Below are positions 52,134-61,343 of a stretch of 64,000 nucleotides of DNA, piece after piece. Source of the DNA: Micromonospora inyonensis (GTDB taxonomy: Bacteria; Actinomycetota; Actinomycetes; Mycobacteriales; Micromonosporaceae); NCBI RefSeq assembly GCF_900091415.1, contig NZ_FMHU01000001.1:2108001-2172000 (forward strand). The letters run 5' to 3'. Each line of letters begins with the position of its first letter. Positions within the stretch are counted from its first letter, which is position 1. A model generated the notes under the pieces. It did no database searches. It had not been told where the DNA came from and worked only from the letters and a program-made list of their open reading frames with translations. The position numbers and the translations under genes are program-made.

Positions 52134-53411
52134 GTGCTTGACCTCACGCAGTTGCTGACAGACACGGAAGCTGTGGCCGACCGGCTGGCGACCAAGGGGG
52201 TCGAGAAGTCTCTCGTGCTGTCCGCCCGGGACGCCGTGGAACGGCGCAGGGCCGTACGGCTCGAGCTCGACGGTCTGCGTGAGACCATGAACCGCCGCTC
52301 CAAGGAGTCCGGCAAGATCATCGCGCAGGGTGGTGCCGAGGCGGAGAAGATCCGCCAGGAACTGATCGGCCTGAAGCGGGACGTCGCGGACGCCGAGGCG
52401 CGGTTCCGTGAGGCCGAGCAGCACGAGCGTCAGTTGCTGCTGGTACTGCCCAACCTGCCCGCTCCCGAGGCGCCGGTCGGCAGCGACGAGAGCCACAACG
52501 TCGTGCTCCGGTACGGCGGTCCGGAGGCCAAGCCCGACCCGTCCGCCCGGCCGCACTGGGAGGTGGCCGGCGAGCTGGGGATCTTCGAGCCGGAGCGGGC
52601 CGCCAAGCTGAGCGGGTCCGGCTTCTCGGTGCTGCGCGGGGACGGGGCACGCCTGCTCCGGGCTCTGGTGCAGCTCGGCCTCGACCTGAACCGGGACACC
52701 TACGAGGAGACCGTCGTACCGCACTTCGTCCGGGGCGACACGATGGTGGGCACGGGTCACCTGCCGAAGTTCCGCGACGACACGTACTCGACGGTCGACG
52801 ACCTGTGGGCCGTACCGACGGGTGAGGTCCCCCTGACCGGTCTGCACCGCGACGAGCTGCTCGATGACGCACAGCTTCCCCTGCGGTACATGACCCACAC
52901 GGCCTGCTTCCGCCGGGAGGCCGGCAGCGCCGGCAAGGACACCCGGGGAATGCAGCGCCTCCACGAGTTCCACAAGGTGGAACTCGTGCGCATCTGCCGT
53001 CCGGAGGAGGAGGCCGCCGAACTCGCGGCCCTCCTCGCGGACGCCGAGCGGACCCTGCTCGCCCTGGAGCTGCCCTACCGCGTGGTGGACCTGTGCACCG
53101 GCGACCTGACGTTCTCCTCGTCGCGGATCTTCGATCTGGAGGTCTACTCGCCGGGGGTCGACAAGTGGCTGGAAGTCTCGTCGGTCGGGGACTTCACCGA
53201 CTTCCAGGCGCGTCGCAGCAACATCCGCTACCGGGCCGAGAACGGGCGGCCCCGGTTCGTCCGCACCCTGAACGGCTCGGGGATGGCCACCCCGCGGGTG
53301 TGGGCGGCCCTGATCGAGCACGGGCAACGTCCGGACGGCCGGGTCCGGCTGCCCGAGGCGCTGTGGCCGTACATGGGTGGCGAGTTCCTGAGGCCGTCGC
53401 CCCGACGGTGA
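52134..53411 (+). CDS. serS: Atypical seryl-tRNA synthetase (probable second copy)
   Basis: A 425-residue class II synthetase of normal SerRS length. A coiled-coil arm occupies residues 30-105. Motif 2 is CFRREAGSAGKDTRGMQRLHEFHK near residue 260 and motif 3 is RTLNGSGMATPRV near residue 388. It differs clearly from the housekeeping actinobacterial SerRS I know (for example MTHTACFRREAG and DLTFSSSRIFDLE segments), so I take it as a paralogue for resistance or natural-product supply. GTG at 52134 preferred; ATG at 52113 would add seven residues. Confidence 0.85.
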   Translation: MLDLTQLLTDTEAVADRLATKGVEKSLVLSARDAVERRRAVRLELDGLRETMNRRSKESGKIIAQGGAEAEKIRQELIGLKRDVADAEARFREAEQHERQLLLVLPNLPAPEAPVGSDESHNVVLRYGGPEAKPDPSARPHWEVAGELGIFEPERAAKLSGSGFSVLRGDGARLLRALVQLGLDLNRDTYEETVVPHFVRGDTMVGTGHLPKFRDDTYSTVDDLWAVPTGEVPLTGLHRDELLDDAQLPLRYMTHTACFRREAGSAGKDTRGMQRLHEFHKVELVRICRPEEEAAELAALLADAERTLLALELPYRVVDLCTGDLTFSSSRIFDLEVYSPGVDKWLEVSSVGDFTDFQARRSNIRYRAENGRPRFVRTLNGSGMATPRVWAALIEHGQRPDGRVRLPEALWPYMGGEFLRPSPRR

Positions 53412-53524
53412 CGACGGGTGGTCGGGTCCCGCCGCGCGGTGCGCGCCACCGTGCGGCGGGCCACCGTGTCGTCGCTGCGGTCTTCCAGGCTCCCCGCGCC
53501 GAAGTGTGAGAGTGAGGAAAGACG

Positions 53525-54238
53525 ATGGGACGCCGCTTCGAGGAACTCGACTGGAGTGAGACGCCGATCGGCGCCATCAGCCTGCGACGCCGGCTGGACC
53601 CGACGCTCGACGTCGACGTCTACGAGGTGAAGCTGGACGACGAGTACCTGATGTCGAGCCTGTTCACGGTGGCCGAGGTCGAGCTCGCCCGGCTCGGCCT
53701 GGCCGAGTTGCCCGAGGTCGGTCTCGACGTCGTGGTCGGAGGTCTCGGCCTCGGGTACACCGCCGCAGCCGTCCTCGACGACCAGCGGGTACGGTCGCTG
53801 ACCGTGGTCGAGGCGCTCGGTGAGGTGATCTCCTGGCACCGGCGCGGGATGTTGCCGATGGCCGGTCGGATCACCGGGGACCCGCGCAGTCGTCTGGTGC
53901 AGGGTGACTTCTTCGCGATGGTGAACGACCCGGCCGGCCTCGACCCCCAGCTGCCTGACCGGCGCTTCCACGCCATCCTGGTCGACATCGATCACACGCC
54001 CCGACATGTCCTGCATCCCCGCCACGCCGCGTTCTACACCCCCGCGGGCCTGCGGCGGCTCGCCGCCCAGCTGCGGCCCGGGGGTGTCTTCGCGCTGTGG
54101 TCGGACGCCGCGCCCGACGAGCAGTTCACCGCCATGCTCGAGGAGGTGTTCGTCGCCGTGCGGGCCCACGTGGTCAGGTTCGACAACTGCCTGACCGGCG
54201 GCGAGGCCGCCAACACGGTCTACGTGGCGAGCCGGTAG
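53525..54238 (+). CDS. Spermidine-synthase-like methyltransferase-fold protein
   Basis: A 237-residue protein with a Rossmann fold of the spermidine-synthase type. VVVGGLGLGYTAAAVL (binding loop), LTVVEALGEVISWH (acidic strand end) and ILVDIDHTPRHVLHPRH are visible. Classical polyamine synthases have an Asp pair for aminopropyl transfer, which I cannot confirm. It lies 113 bp after the seryl-tRNA synthetase, possibly co-transcribed. Confidence 0.75.
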   Translation: MGRRFEELDWSETPIGAISLRRRLDPTLDVDVYEVKLDDEYLMSSLFTVAEVELARLGLAELPEVGLDVVVGGLGLGYTAAAVLDDQRVRSLTVVEALGEVISWHRRGMLPMAGRITGDPRSRLVQGDFFAMVNDPAGLDPQLPDRRFHAILVDIDHTPRHVLHPRHAAFYTPAGLRRLAAQLRPGGVFALWSDAAPDEQFTAMLEEVFVAVRAHVVRFDNCLTGGEAANTVYVASR

Positions 54239-54269
54239 CCGGGACGCGGCTCCGCGCGGGGGCGAGCGC

Positions 54270-55346
54270 CTAGAAGGCGTAGCGGATGCGGCAGTACGGT
54301 GTGCGGGCCGCGATCAGCGAGGTCAACGCGGCGACGTAGCGGCCCTTGTGCCCGGTGCGGTAGCGCAGGTTCCAACCGCCGCTCTGCGAGCGTTTGGGTT
54401 GCTGGAGGTCCGGACGCCAGAGCAGCTCCTCGGCCTTCGGGTGCCAGCCGAGGTTGACCTCGTGCAGCCGGTCGTTGTGGGTGAGGAAGATGACCTCGGC
54501 GGCGAGCTGTGCCCGAGCCCGGGGACCGATCCCGGCGTCGAGGTGGTCGAGCAGCTCCGCCCAGTCGTCGAGCCAGCCGTCGCGCACCACCACCGGACTG
54601 AAGTTGACGTGCACCTCGTAGCCGGCCGCGACGAAGTCGTCGATGGCGGCGATCCGCTCGGCGACCGGTGACGTGCGGATGTCGAGCAGCTTGGCGTCCG
54701 TGGCGGGCATCAGCGAGAACCGGATGCGGGTCCGCCCGCGCGGGTCCCAGTCGAGCAGGTCCCGGTTGACGTGCTTGGTGGCGAAGCTGGCCTTGGCGGT
54801 GGGCAGGTCGCGGAAGCAGGCGACCAGGTCCCGGACGTTGTCGCTGACCCGGGCGTCCAGCGAGCAGTCGGAGTTCTCGCCGATGTCGTACACCCACGCG
54901 TGCGGGTCGCACTGGTCCGGAGTGTCCTTCACACCCTGCCGGGCGACGTGGCGGGACAGGTAGCCGGTGATCCGCTCGATGTTGGTGAAGACCGTGACCG
55001 GGTTGCTGTAGCCCTTGCGCCGGGGGACGTAGCAGTAGGCGCACGCCATCGCGCAGCCGTTGGCGGTGGACGGGGCGATGAAGTCGGCGGAGCGGCCGTT
55101 CGGCCGGGCGGTGAGCGACTTCTTCACCCCGAGGACGAGGGTCTCGGTCTTGATCCGCACCCAGCGGGCCACGTTCGTCTCGTCGCCGTACAGCTCGGGG
55201 ATGCGGGTGTGGCTGTCGATCTCGATGCGCTCGGCGTCGGGGAACCGGGCCAGCACCTGCTGGCCGCGCGGGAGCGCGGCGGCCTGCGGCTCCAGGAAGA
55301 TCCGCCGGATGTCGAGCACCGAGGGGGGCGGGACGACGTCAGTCAC
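54270..55346 (-). CDS. Spore photoproduct lyase-like radical SAM protein
   Basis: A 358-residue radical SAM protein of the SplB group. The cluster motif is CAMACAYCYVPRRKGY near residue 95 (CxxxCxxC). IYDIGEN-type and HVNFSPVVVRDGWLDDWAELL segments follow, and the C-terminus ends YCRIRYAF. SplB reverses the thymine spore photoproduct; this homologue probably repairs or processes nucleic acid. The start is uncertain: GTG at 55346 or at 55370, neither with a clear ribosome site. It is divergent from the Nei gene. Confidence 0.85.
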   Translation of the reverse strand: MTDVVPPPSVLDIRRIFLEPQAAALPRGQQVLARFPDAERIEIDSHTRIPELYGDETNVARWVRIKTETLVLGVKKSLTARPNGRSADFIAPSTANGCAMACAYCYVPRRKGYSNPVTVFTNIERITGYLSRHVARQGVKDTPDQCDPHAWVYDIGENSDCSLDARVSDNVRDLVACFRDLPTAKASFATKHVNRDLLDWDPRGRTRIRFSLMPATDAKLLDIRTSPVAERIAAIDDFVAAGYEVHVNFSPVVVRDGWLDDWAELLDHLDAGIGPRARAQLAAEVIFLTHNDRLHEVNLGWHPKAEELLWRPDLQQPKRSQSGGWNLRYRTGHKGRYVAALTSLIAARTPYCRIRYAF

Positions 55347-55460
55347 GAACTGGTACAACTGCGGACCCACCGTCCCTAATCCCGTCGACGCCCAGGGTTT
55401 CTGCTCCGGTCCGGCGGGTAGCCGCCAGCATGTCGGCCCTGTTCCGCGCAGAGCGTTGAC

Positions 55461-56210
55461 GTGCCCGAAGGGCACCTGATCCACCGGTACGCCCGCGAGC
55501 AGCACACCGCGCTCGCCGGGCAGGTGCTGGCCGTCTCCAGCCCGCAGGGCCGCTTCGACCCCGGCCCGTACGACGGACGGCGGCTGCGCGCGGTGGAGGC
55601 GTACGGCAAGCACCTGCTCTACCACCTCGACGGCAGCCCGACCCTGCACGTGCACCTCGGCATGCGTGGGCTGTTCCTGCGGTACGACGACCCGACGGCC
55701 ACCCCACGGCCCGGAGTGCGGCTCCGGCTGGCCGGCGTTGCCGTCGCGTACGATTTGATCGCCCCGATCCGGTGCGCGCCGCTCGCGGCCGACGGCGAGC
55801 GGGCGCTTCGCGACTCGCTCGGGCCGGACCCGCTGCGCGCCGACGCCGACCCGGCGGAGGCGGTACGCCGGCTGGCCGCCGCCCGGAGCGCGGTCGGCGC
55901 CGCACTGCTCGACCAGGCCGTCTGGGCCGGCATCGGCAACGCCTGGCGGTCCGAGCTGCTCTTCCTCGCCGGTCTCGACCCGGACAGCCGGGGCGTGGGA
56001 CCGGAGACGGCACGCCGGGTGTGGGACCTCGCAGTGCGGTACCTGGCCCTGGGCCGGGACGCCGGCCAGGTGGTCAGCGACCCGACCGCGCCGGACGAGC
56101 GGTGGGTGTACAAGCGGCCGGTGTGCCGGCGCTGCGGCGCACCCGTGCGCGTGTGGAAGCTGGGTGGCCGTTCGGCGTACGCCTGCCCGGTCGACCAGCT
56201 GCCAAGCTGA
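55461..56210 (+). CDS. Nei/Fpg-family DNA glycosylase
   Basis: A 249-residue base-excision enzyme removing oxidised bases and nicking the strand. The invariant N-terminus MPEGH gives the catalytic Pro2 and Glu3 after Met removal. The helix-two-turn-helix region has AVWAGIGNAWRSELLF near residue 155, and the zinc finger is CRRCGAPVRVWKLGGRSAYAC at the end. Its GTG start is fixed by the MPEG motif. It is divergent from the radical SAM repair-like gene. Confidence 0.93.
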   Translation: MPEGHLIHRYAREQHTALAGQVLAVSSPQGRFDPGPYDGRRLRAVEAYGKHLLYHLDGSPTLHVHLGMRGLFLRYDDPTATPRPGVRLRLAGVAVAYDLIAPIRCAPLAADGERALRDSLGPDPLRADADPAEAVRRLAAARSAVGAALLDQAVWAGIGNAWRSELLFLAGLDPDSRGVGPETARRVWDLAVRYLALGRDAGQVVSDPTAPDERWVYKRPVCRRCGAPVRVWKLGGRSAYACPVDQLPS

Positions 56211-56407
56211 CCCGCCCCGCACCCCGGACGGCCAGCCGGGGTTCGTCCTGCGCCCGCGAGGAGCCCCGTCCCTGCGACCCTTCCTACCCGAAGCCGCCAC
56301 CAGCCGCTGATTCCCTCGCTAACCTGACCTGGAGCCTGAGGGCCTGACCGGTGCTCGCGTCGTCGGGTGAGACAGGCGCCGGACACGCGACGAAGGAGGA
56401 GGCCGCG

Positions 56408-57418
56408 ATGAGAGCGTTGGTCATCACCAGTTTCGACGCGCCACTGCAGATCCAGGAACGGCCGGTCCCGACACCGGGCCCCGGGCAGGTGCTGGTGCGG
56501 ATCGAGGCCAGCGGTCTGTGCGGCACCGACATCCATGCCGCGCGTGGCGACCTGCCGGTCAAGCCGACGTTGCCGTTGATTCCGGGCCATGAGGGTGTGG
56601 GCGTCGTCGAGCAGACCGCGACCGGCGTCACCGAGGTCGCCGTCGGTGACCGGGTCGCGATCCCCTGGCTCGGCTACGCCTGCGGGGTGTGCGACTACTG
56701 CGTCAGCGGCTGGGAGACCCTGTGCGAGTCGCAGAAGAACACCGGCTACGGCATCGACGGCGCGCATGCCGAGTACGCCGTCGCGTACGCCCGGTACGTG
56801 GTCAAGGTGCCCGACGGCATCAGTTCGCTGGAGGCTGCGCCGCTGACCTGCGCCGGCCTCACCACCTACAAGGCCATCAAGGTGGCGAACGTACGCCCCA
56901 CCGGGCGGGTGGCGATCTTCGGCATCGGCGGCCTGGGTCACCTGGCGTTGCAGTACGCGCAGGTCTTCGGCGGGGAGGCCATCGCGGTCGACGTCACCGA
57001 CGAGAAGCTCGCTCTGGCCCGCGACCTCGGTGCCCGGCACACGGTCAACGCCGCGAACAGCGACCCCGTCGCGGCGATCGAGGCGCTGGGCGGGGCCGAC
57101 GTGGCCGTGGTCCTGGCCGGGCCCCCCAAGGTGTTCGAGCAGGCGCACGCGTCGCTGCGCCGCGGCGGCCGGCTGGTGCTGGTGTCGCTGCCCACGGAGA
57201 ACACGATGCGGCTACCGATCTTCGAAACCATCATGGGTGGACGGTCGGTGCTCGGGTCCATCGTCGGCACCCGCGCCGAGCTGGCCGAGGTCTTCGCGCT
57301 ACACGCCGCCGGCCGTACCAGGGTGGAGTCGCAGATCCGTAAGCCGGAGGACGTCAACCAGGCCATGGAGGACGTCCTCGCCGGCAGGGTCACCGCCCGC
57401 GTGGTCTTCGAGTTCTGA
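56408..57418 (+). CDS. Zinc-dependent alcohol dehydrogenase (AdhP-like)
   Basis: A 336-residue medium-chain dehydrogenase. Catalytic zinc ligands are in GLCGTDIHAARG and PGHEGVGVVE; the structural zinc has CGVCDYCVSGWETLC. The NAD site is IFGIGGLGHLALQYAQ with Asp in AVDVTDEK, favouring NAD+. It should interconvert primary alcohols and aldehydes. The ATG at 56408 follows GAAGGAGGAGG; the frame is open upstream. Confidence 0.93.
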   Translation: MRALVITSFDAPLQIQERPVPTPGPGQVLVRIEASGLCGTDIHAARGDLPVKPTLPLIPGHEGVGVVEQTATGVTEVAVGDRVAIPWLGYACGVCDYCVSGWETLCESQKNTGYGIDGAHAEYAVAYARYVVKVPDGISSLEAAPLTCAGLTTYKAIKVANVRPTGRVAIFGIGGLGHLALQYAQVFGGEAIAVDVTDEKLALARDLGARHTVNAANSDPVAAIEALGGADVAVVLAGPPKVFEQAHASLRRGGRLVLVSLPTENTMRLPIFETIMGGRSVLGSIVGTRAELAEVFALHAAGRTRVESQIRKPEDVNQAMEDVLAGRVTARVVFEF

Positions 57419-57625
57419 ACCACGCCACGCCGGGTGCGACGACAGGACCAACTGCTTCTGCCCGAGTCGGGTCAGTCGCTGCTCGACCGCGCCAGCCGAC
57501 CGGGACGTCGGGGCCGCGACCTCCGTACCGGCAGCCGGTAGCCGGCATGTGCGGGGAGGGTGTCCGCGGTCGCGACGACGGCCAGACGGGCAGGGGCCGT
57601 ACGGCCGGCACCGGCGGGCTTCCGG

Positions 57626-58048
57626 TCAGCAGTTCGGTGCTGCTCGGACGTCGGTGAGGTGTTTGGTGATGCGTAGCAGCACCTGGTCCGGTGGTCCGGC
57701 GATGAAGGCGGCCGTGTCGGAGAGTGCGGCGATCAGGGGCAGCCCACGGCCGCCGATGGTGAGCGGGGCCGGAAGGTCGGCGTCGAGTCTGGTGTCGTCG
57801 GGGGTGTTGCCGCGGTTGCCGACTTCGAGCAGGCAGACGTCGTCGTTGATGGCGATGGTGATGGTGATGTCGCTGCCGGGGGCGGCGTGGATCACTGCGT
57901 TCGAGCACGCCTCGCTGATCAGCACGGCCAGGTTGGCGCGGGCGTCCTCACTGGCGTCGGTGAGGCTCAGCAGGCTGGTGAGTATGTGGCGGGCGCCGGT
58001 CGCCGAGGACGGCTGGCGGGGGAGTGACAGCGTCATGCTCACCCGCAT
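57626..58048 (-). CDS. RsbW/SpoIIAB-like anti-sigma ATPase
   Basis: A 140-residue GHKL-type serine kinase/anti-sigma factor. N-box LISEACSNAVIHA is near residue 43, and G-box NRGNTPDD and GGRGLPLIAALSD near residue 80-110. It would bind a sigma factor or phosphorylate the STAS protein encoded divergently. ATG at 58048, or the internal ATG at 58036. Confidence 0.87.
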   Translation of the reverse strand: MRVSMTLSLPRQPSSATGARHILTSLLSLTDASEDARANLAVLISEACSNAVIHAAPGSDITITIAINDDVCLLEVGNRGNTPDDTRLDADLPAPLTIGGRGLPLIAALSDTAAFIAGPPDQVLLRITKHLTDVRAAPNC

Positions 58049-58283
58049 CGCGCAGCTCCCCCCCGGTCCCGTGCGTCACCCGCCGACCACCCTGCCATAC
58101 CCAGGGCAGGGCCCTCCGATTCACGGTGCCGGGAGAGCCCGGCCAGCAGTGCGGGCGCCACGTTCCTCCCCAACCGGCCGCAGACCCTACGGGAGGCGGT
58201 CCGGGCAGGGATCTGGCACGGTGGGGTACGAGCGGGGAACAGGTACCGCGGAGCGGTCGGGTGTACCGCATTGAGGGGGACTT

Positions 58284-58634
58284 GTGGATTTCGCGTTGAC
58301 AACCCGGCCGGGGCGTGTCGGCACCGTGGTGGAAGTCGCCGGTGATCTGGACATGAGCACCACACCGCAGTTGCGCGACCGGTTGTCCGAGGTCGTGGAG
58401 GGCGGGGCCCGGGTGGTGGTGGTCGACCTCGCCGACGTCGGGTTCATGGATTCCAGTGGCCTGGGCGCCCTCGTGGTCACCTACAAGGAGCTGCGGGAGC
58501 GGGACGGCTGGCTCGGTCTGGCCGGAGTCCGTCCGCCGGTACGGAAGGTGTTCTCGGTCACCTCGGTGGACCGGGTCATCGCACTTTTCGACACCGTGCA
58601 GGACGCCGAGGAGGCATTCCCGGCGGCGCCCTGA
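58284..58634 (+). CDS. STAS-domain anti-sigma factor antagonist
   Basis: A 116-residue SpoIIAA/RsbV-type protein. VVEVAGDLDMSTTPQLRDRL is the N-terminal strand-helix, and DSSGLGALV near residue 57 carries the phosphorylatable Ser. It would release the sigma factor from the RsbW-like kinase when dephosphorylated. GTG start at 58284. Confidence 0.9.
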   Translation: MDFALTTRPGRVGTVVEVAGDLDMSTTPQLRDRLSEVVEGGARVVVVDLADVGFMDSSGLGALVVTYKELRERDGWLGLAGVRPPVRKVFSVTSVDRVIALFDTVQDAEEAFPAAP

Positions 58635-58641
58635 GCAGCCT

Positions 58642-59889
58642 TCACCCCGGGTGGCTGCTGGCGCGGGCGACGTCGGCGCCATCAGCGGTGCGTCGCGGCC
58701 CGTGACCGTCGTACCAGTCGATGATGAGCATGGTCGCGTCGTCGGCCAGGACCGGCCCGGCGACCGCCAGCACCGCGTCGGACAGCGCCCGGACCGCCTC
58801 GCGGGGATGCAGATCAGCGATCCCGAGCAGGACGGCGGTCAGGTCCAGGTCGGCGGCGTTGCGTTCCCGCATCCCGTCGGTGACGACGACCAACCGGTCG
58901 CCCGGCAACAGGGGGATCTCCGCGCTGCGGTAGCGCTCGTCGGGGAACATACCCAGCGGAAAATTGCCGGGCAGCTCCACCGGTACGACCCGACCGTGAC
59001 GAACCAGCATCGGCGGGACGTGCCCCGCGTTGAGCAGCTCGCAGCGCCCGGTGGGCAGGTCGACGCGTCCGAGCACGGCGGTCACGTAGGTGCCGCGTAC
59101 GTTCGCGTGCTCCGCGACGGCCCGGCTGGCCTCCTCGGCCTGTGCGACGAGACTGTCACCGCGGCGGCGGGTGTTACGCAGGCTGCCCACTCCGAGGGTG
59201 GCGGTCAGCGCGCTGGCCACGCCGTGACCCATCGCGTCGGTGACGCTGATATGCAGCAGGTCGCGGGCGAGGCTGTAGTCGAAGGTGTCCCCGCCGACGC
59301 TCGCGGCCGGTTCCAGCCACCCGGACAGGGCGAACGCGCCGGCCTCGCAGGTGAACGAGGCGGGCAGCAGCCGGCGCTGGATCTCGGCGGAGAGCGTGAA
59401 GGGGGTGCTGCGCTGGCCCCACTCGAACAGGTCGGTGTGCCGGCGGCTGGCGATGACCACGAACGCCAGCGCGTGCGCGGTACGGGCGACCTGGGCGACC
59501 ACGGCGGCGTCCGGTTCGGCGGCAAGATCGATCTCCAGCAGGCCGATCGCCTCGCCGCGTTCGGTGACCGGTGCGAGCACCGTCCACCGGCCGTCGCCGG
59601 GGATCACCTGGGTGCTCTGTTGGCGCAGTGCCTGCTCGTGCGGGCCGCCGTCGAACGGCAGGACCTCTGCGGCCTCCTCGTCCTGACGCCGACCGGGACC
59701 ACCGGCGATCGGTTGGTGGGTCAGCCGGACCAGCGCCCGACCGCCGAGGTCGACGATCAACAGCGACACACCGAGCGCGCCCAGTGCCATGGCGATGGCA
59801 CCCGTGACGGCCTCGACCGCCTCCACGGGGGCGGCGTCCTCGGCCGACTGCAACATCCCGGCCAGCACCGCCTGCTCGCTGTCCTCCAC
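58642..59889 (-). CDS. GAF-SpoIIE-type PP2C phosphatase
   Basis: A 415-residue protein. A GAF-like sensory domain covers about residues 15-180 and a SpoIIE/RsbU PP2C domain about 190-400. PP2C metal motifs are SVGGDTFDYSLA, VTDAMGHGVASAL, LNAGHVPPML, LVVVTDGMRERN and LADDATMLIIDW. It probably dephosphorylates the adjacent STAS antagonist. The GTG at 59889 is inferred; the frame is open upstream without domain content. It converges on the STAS gene with a 7-bp gap. Confidence 0.87.
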   Translation of the reverse strand: MEDSEQAVLAGMLQSAEDAAPVEAVEAVTGAIAMALGALGVSLLIVDLGGRALVRLTHQPIAGGPGRRQDEEAAEVLPFDGGPHEQALRQQSTQVIPGDGRWTVLAPVTERGEAIGLLEIDLAAEPDAAVVAQVARTAHALAFVVIASRRHTDLFEWGQRSTPFTLSAEIQRRLLPASFTCEAGAFALSGWLEPAASVGGDTFDYSLARDLLHISVTDAMGHGVASALTATLGVGSLRNTRRRGDSLVAQAEEASRAVAEHANVRGTYVTAVLGRVDLPTGRCELLNAGHVPPMLVRHGRVVPVELPGNFPLGMFPDERYRSAEIPLLPGDRLVVVTDGMRERNAADLDLTAVLLGIADLHPREAVRALSDAVLAVAGPVLADDATMLIIDWYDGHGPRRTADGADVARASSHPG

Positions 59890-60033
59890 CCGTCGAGCAT
59901 AGGCACCCCTTCCGCCGGACGCTCCGCGAGCCGACAGTGGGCCGCCGGGCGACTGCCCGCCAGCGATCCAACACGAGAACCCACGACGTTCGACGCCGCT
60001 GCCGAAACACTGGAGGGTGGCACGACCGGCTCT

Positions 60034-60243
60034 ATGTGCGCCGACATCGTGCCGCTGCTGCAGAACGGTGTGTGGGATTTCTACCAGGCGAACGACGCCA
60101 AGCCGGTCACGTTCAACGGACCCTGTTTTCGCGGCCACGTTCCCGAGCTGCACGATGAGGCTGCGGGTGGAAAGCTGGCAGCTTCGCGCAGACCGACCGG
60201 GCGACGGACCTGGACGGATACACGGTCCTTGGAAATGGGCTGA
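60034..60243 (+). pseudogene. Short frame, probably degraded gene
   Basis: A 69-codon frame beginning MCADIVPLLQNGVWDFYQAN. Protein-like sequence seems to continue in another frame from about 60185 (ATDLDGYTVLGNGLIS), suggesting a frameshift. I do not recognise the family. It lies directly before another relic. Confidence 0.35.
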
Positions 60244-60252
60244 TCTCGGCTC

Positions 60253-60492
60253 GCTGTCACCTTCAGCCTCGACCTGGTTCCCGAGGACCTACTCACCTGC
60301 TATGGGGCGGACCCTGCCAGGGCAGAGCTGCTCACCCGACAGGAGGCGTGGGACAAGTACCCGCCTAATCACGGCGGCACCCAGCTGCGTACCGGCACAC
60401 TGAACGGCTGCGGGTTTTGCTTTGAGGAGATTGGCTATCAGGGCATCCGACCCGAGGTTCGCCTACTCGGTCCGAGGCCAGCAACCTCGTAG
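60253..60492 (+). pseudogene. DUF6461-like protein remnant
   Basis: An open stretch without a start codon, VTFSLDLVPEDLLTCYGADP followed by ELLTRQEAW and CGFCFEEIGYQGIRPEV, resembling the N-terminal part of DUF6461 proteins. It ends at TAG 60490-60492, inside the tRNA-like sequence. Upstream sequence is unrelated, so it is a fragment. Confidence 0.45.
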
Positions 60493-60565
60493 CTCAGGGG
60501 ATAGAGCATCGGCTTCCTAACCCGACGCTCCGCCGGTGTCGGTAGGTCGATGACCTGCGAGCTCT
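60483..60565 (+). pseudogene. Degenerate tRNA-Arg(CCU)-like sequence
   Basis: The 5' half is a good tRNA: U8-A9, D-arm GCTC/GAGC, then anticodon stem TCGGC and loop TTCCTAA (60514-60520) with anticodon CCT. An extra 11 bases (60521-60531) follow before GCCGG (60532-60536), which pairs with TCGGC. The T-arm lacks the standard TTCGA loop, and the acceptor stem pairs in only about five of seven positions. It reads as a broken tRNA-Arg gene or attachment-site relic. Confidence 0.55.
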
Positions 60566-60672
60566 TGTTATCCACCTATGCGTGCCGGTCGCTTCGCGGC
60601 CATGCTGCAGACCCGCACATCGACGCCACAGGAGTTCTATGCCGGCGATTGGAGGGCATAAGAAGTCGTGAG

Positions 60673-61130
60673 GGATGGACCGAGTTCACGGCGCGCACTT
60701 GGGTCTGGGTGGTGGTACTCGGCTTCATGATCCTCAACGCGGCTCTCGCCGGCGGCGTCAACGTACTGGGGCCGGCCGTTGCGGAGGAGACCATCGGCCG
60801 GAGCGGATGGGGCTTGGTGCTGGCCGCACAGACCGTCGGCATGGTTGTCGGCGGCCTGATAGCCATACGGATACGGGTACGCAGACTGCTGCTGCTCGGC
60901 GTGCTCTGCATGTTCGCCGAGTCGTTTCTGCTGCTGGGGTTGGCCCTGGCCCGTGTCTATTCCTACGACATGTTGGGCTCCTGGATCGCCGTCCCACTCG
61001 GTCAGATCGCGGTCGCACCGCTCAGCGCGGTGATCGGCACCCAGGTCACGTTGCTGATTCTCGCCGCATCGGTCGTCCTCGCCGTCCTTGGCATGTTGGC
61101 CAGCCGGGGGCCGTGCGCCGGCTTCGGACG
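60673..61130 (+). pseudogene. MFS transporter with internal deletion
   Basis: The frame GWTEFTARTWVWVVVLGFMI through LLLGLALA matches the middle helices of an actinobacterial MFS exporter, then jumps straight to RVYSYDMLGSWIAVPLGQ, normally about 60 residues further on. It ends ASRG and then runs into non-homologous sequence. The N-terminal half is absent. The gene therefore has at least two deletions and is not functional. Confidence 0.65.
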
Positions 61131-61343
61131 ACAACCGATGCCGAGGCGCGGGACGAGGCTCGAAGCGATCCGACTGACGGCGGCTCGGAGGACAGTTCTG
61201 CCACGCCGGCCTCCAGTTCGGAGACCCGCGTCTGATCCAGCGTATTGTCAGGATGACGCCGAGAGCGACATGGCTGCCGCCACGCATCGAACCCGGGACG
61301 AGACCACCGGCCGCGGCCTGGCGCGAATGTTAGGCTCCGCCAG

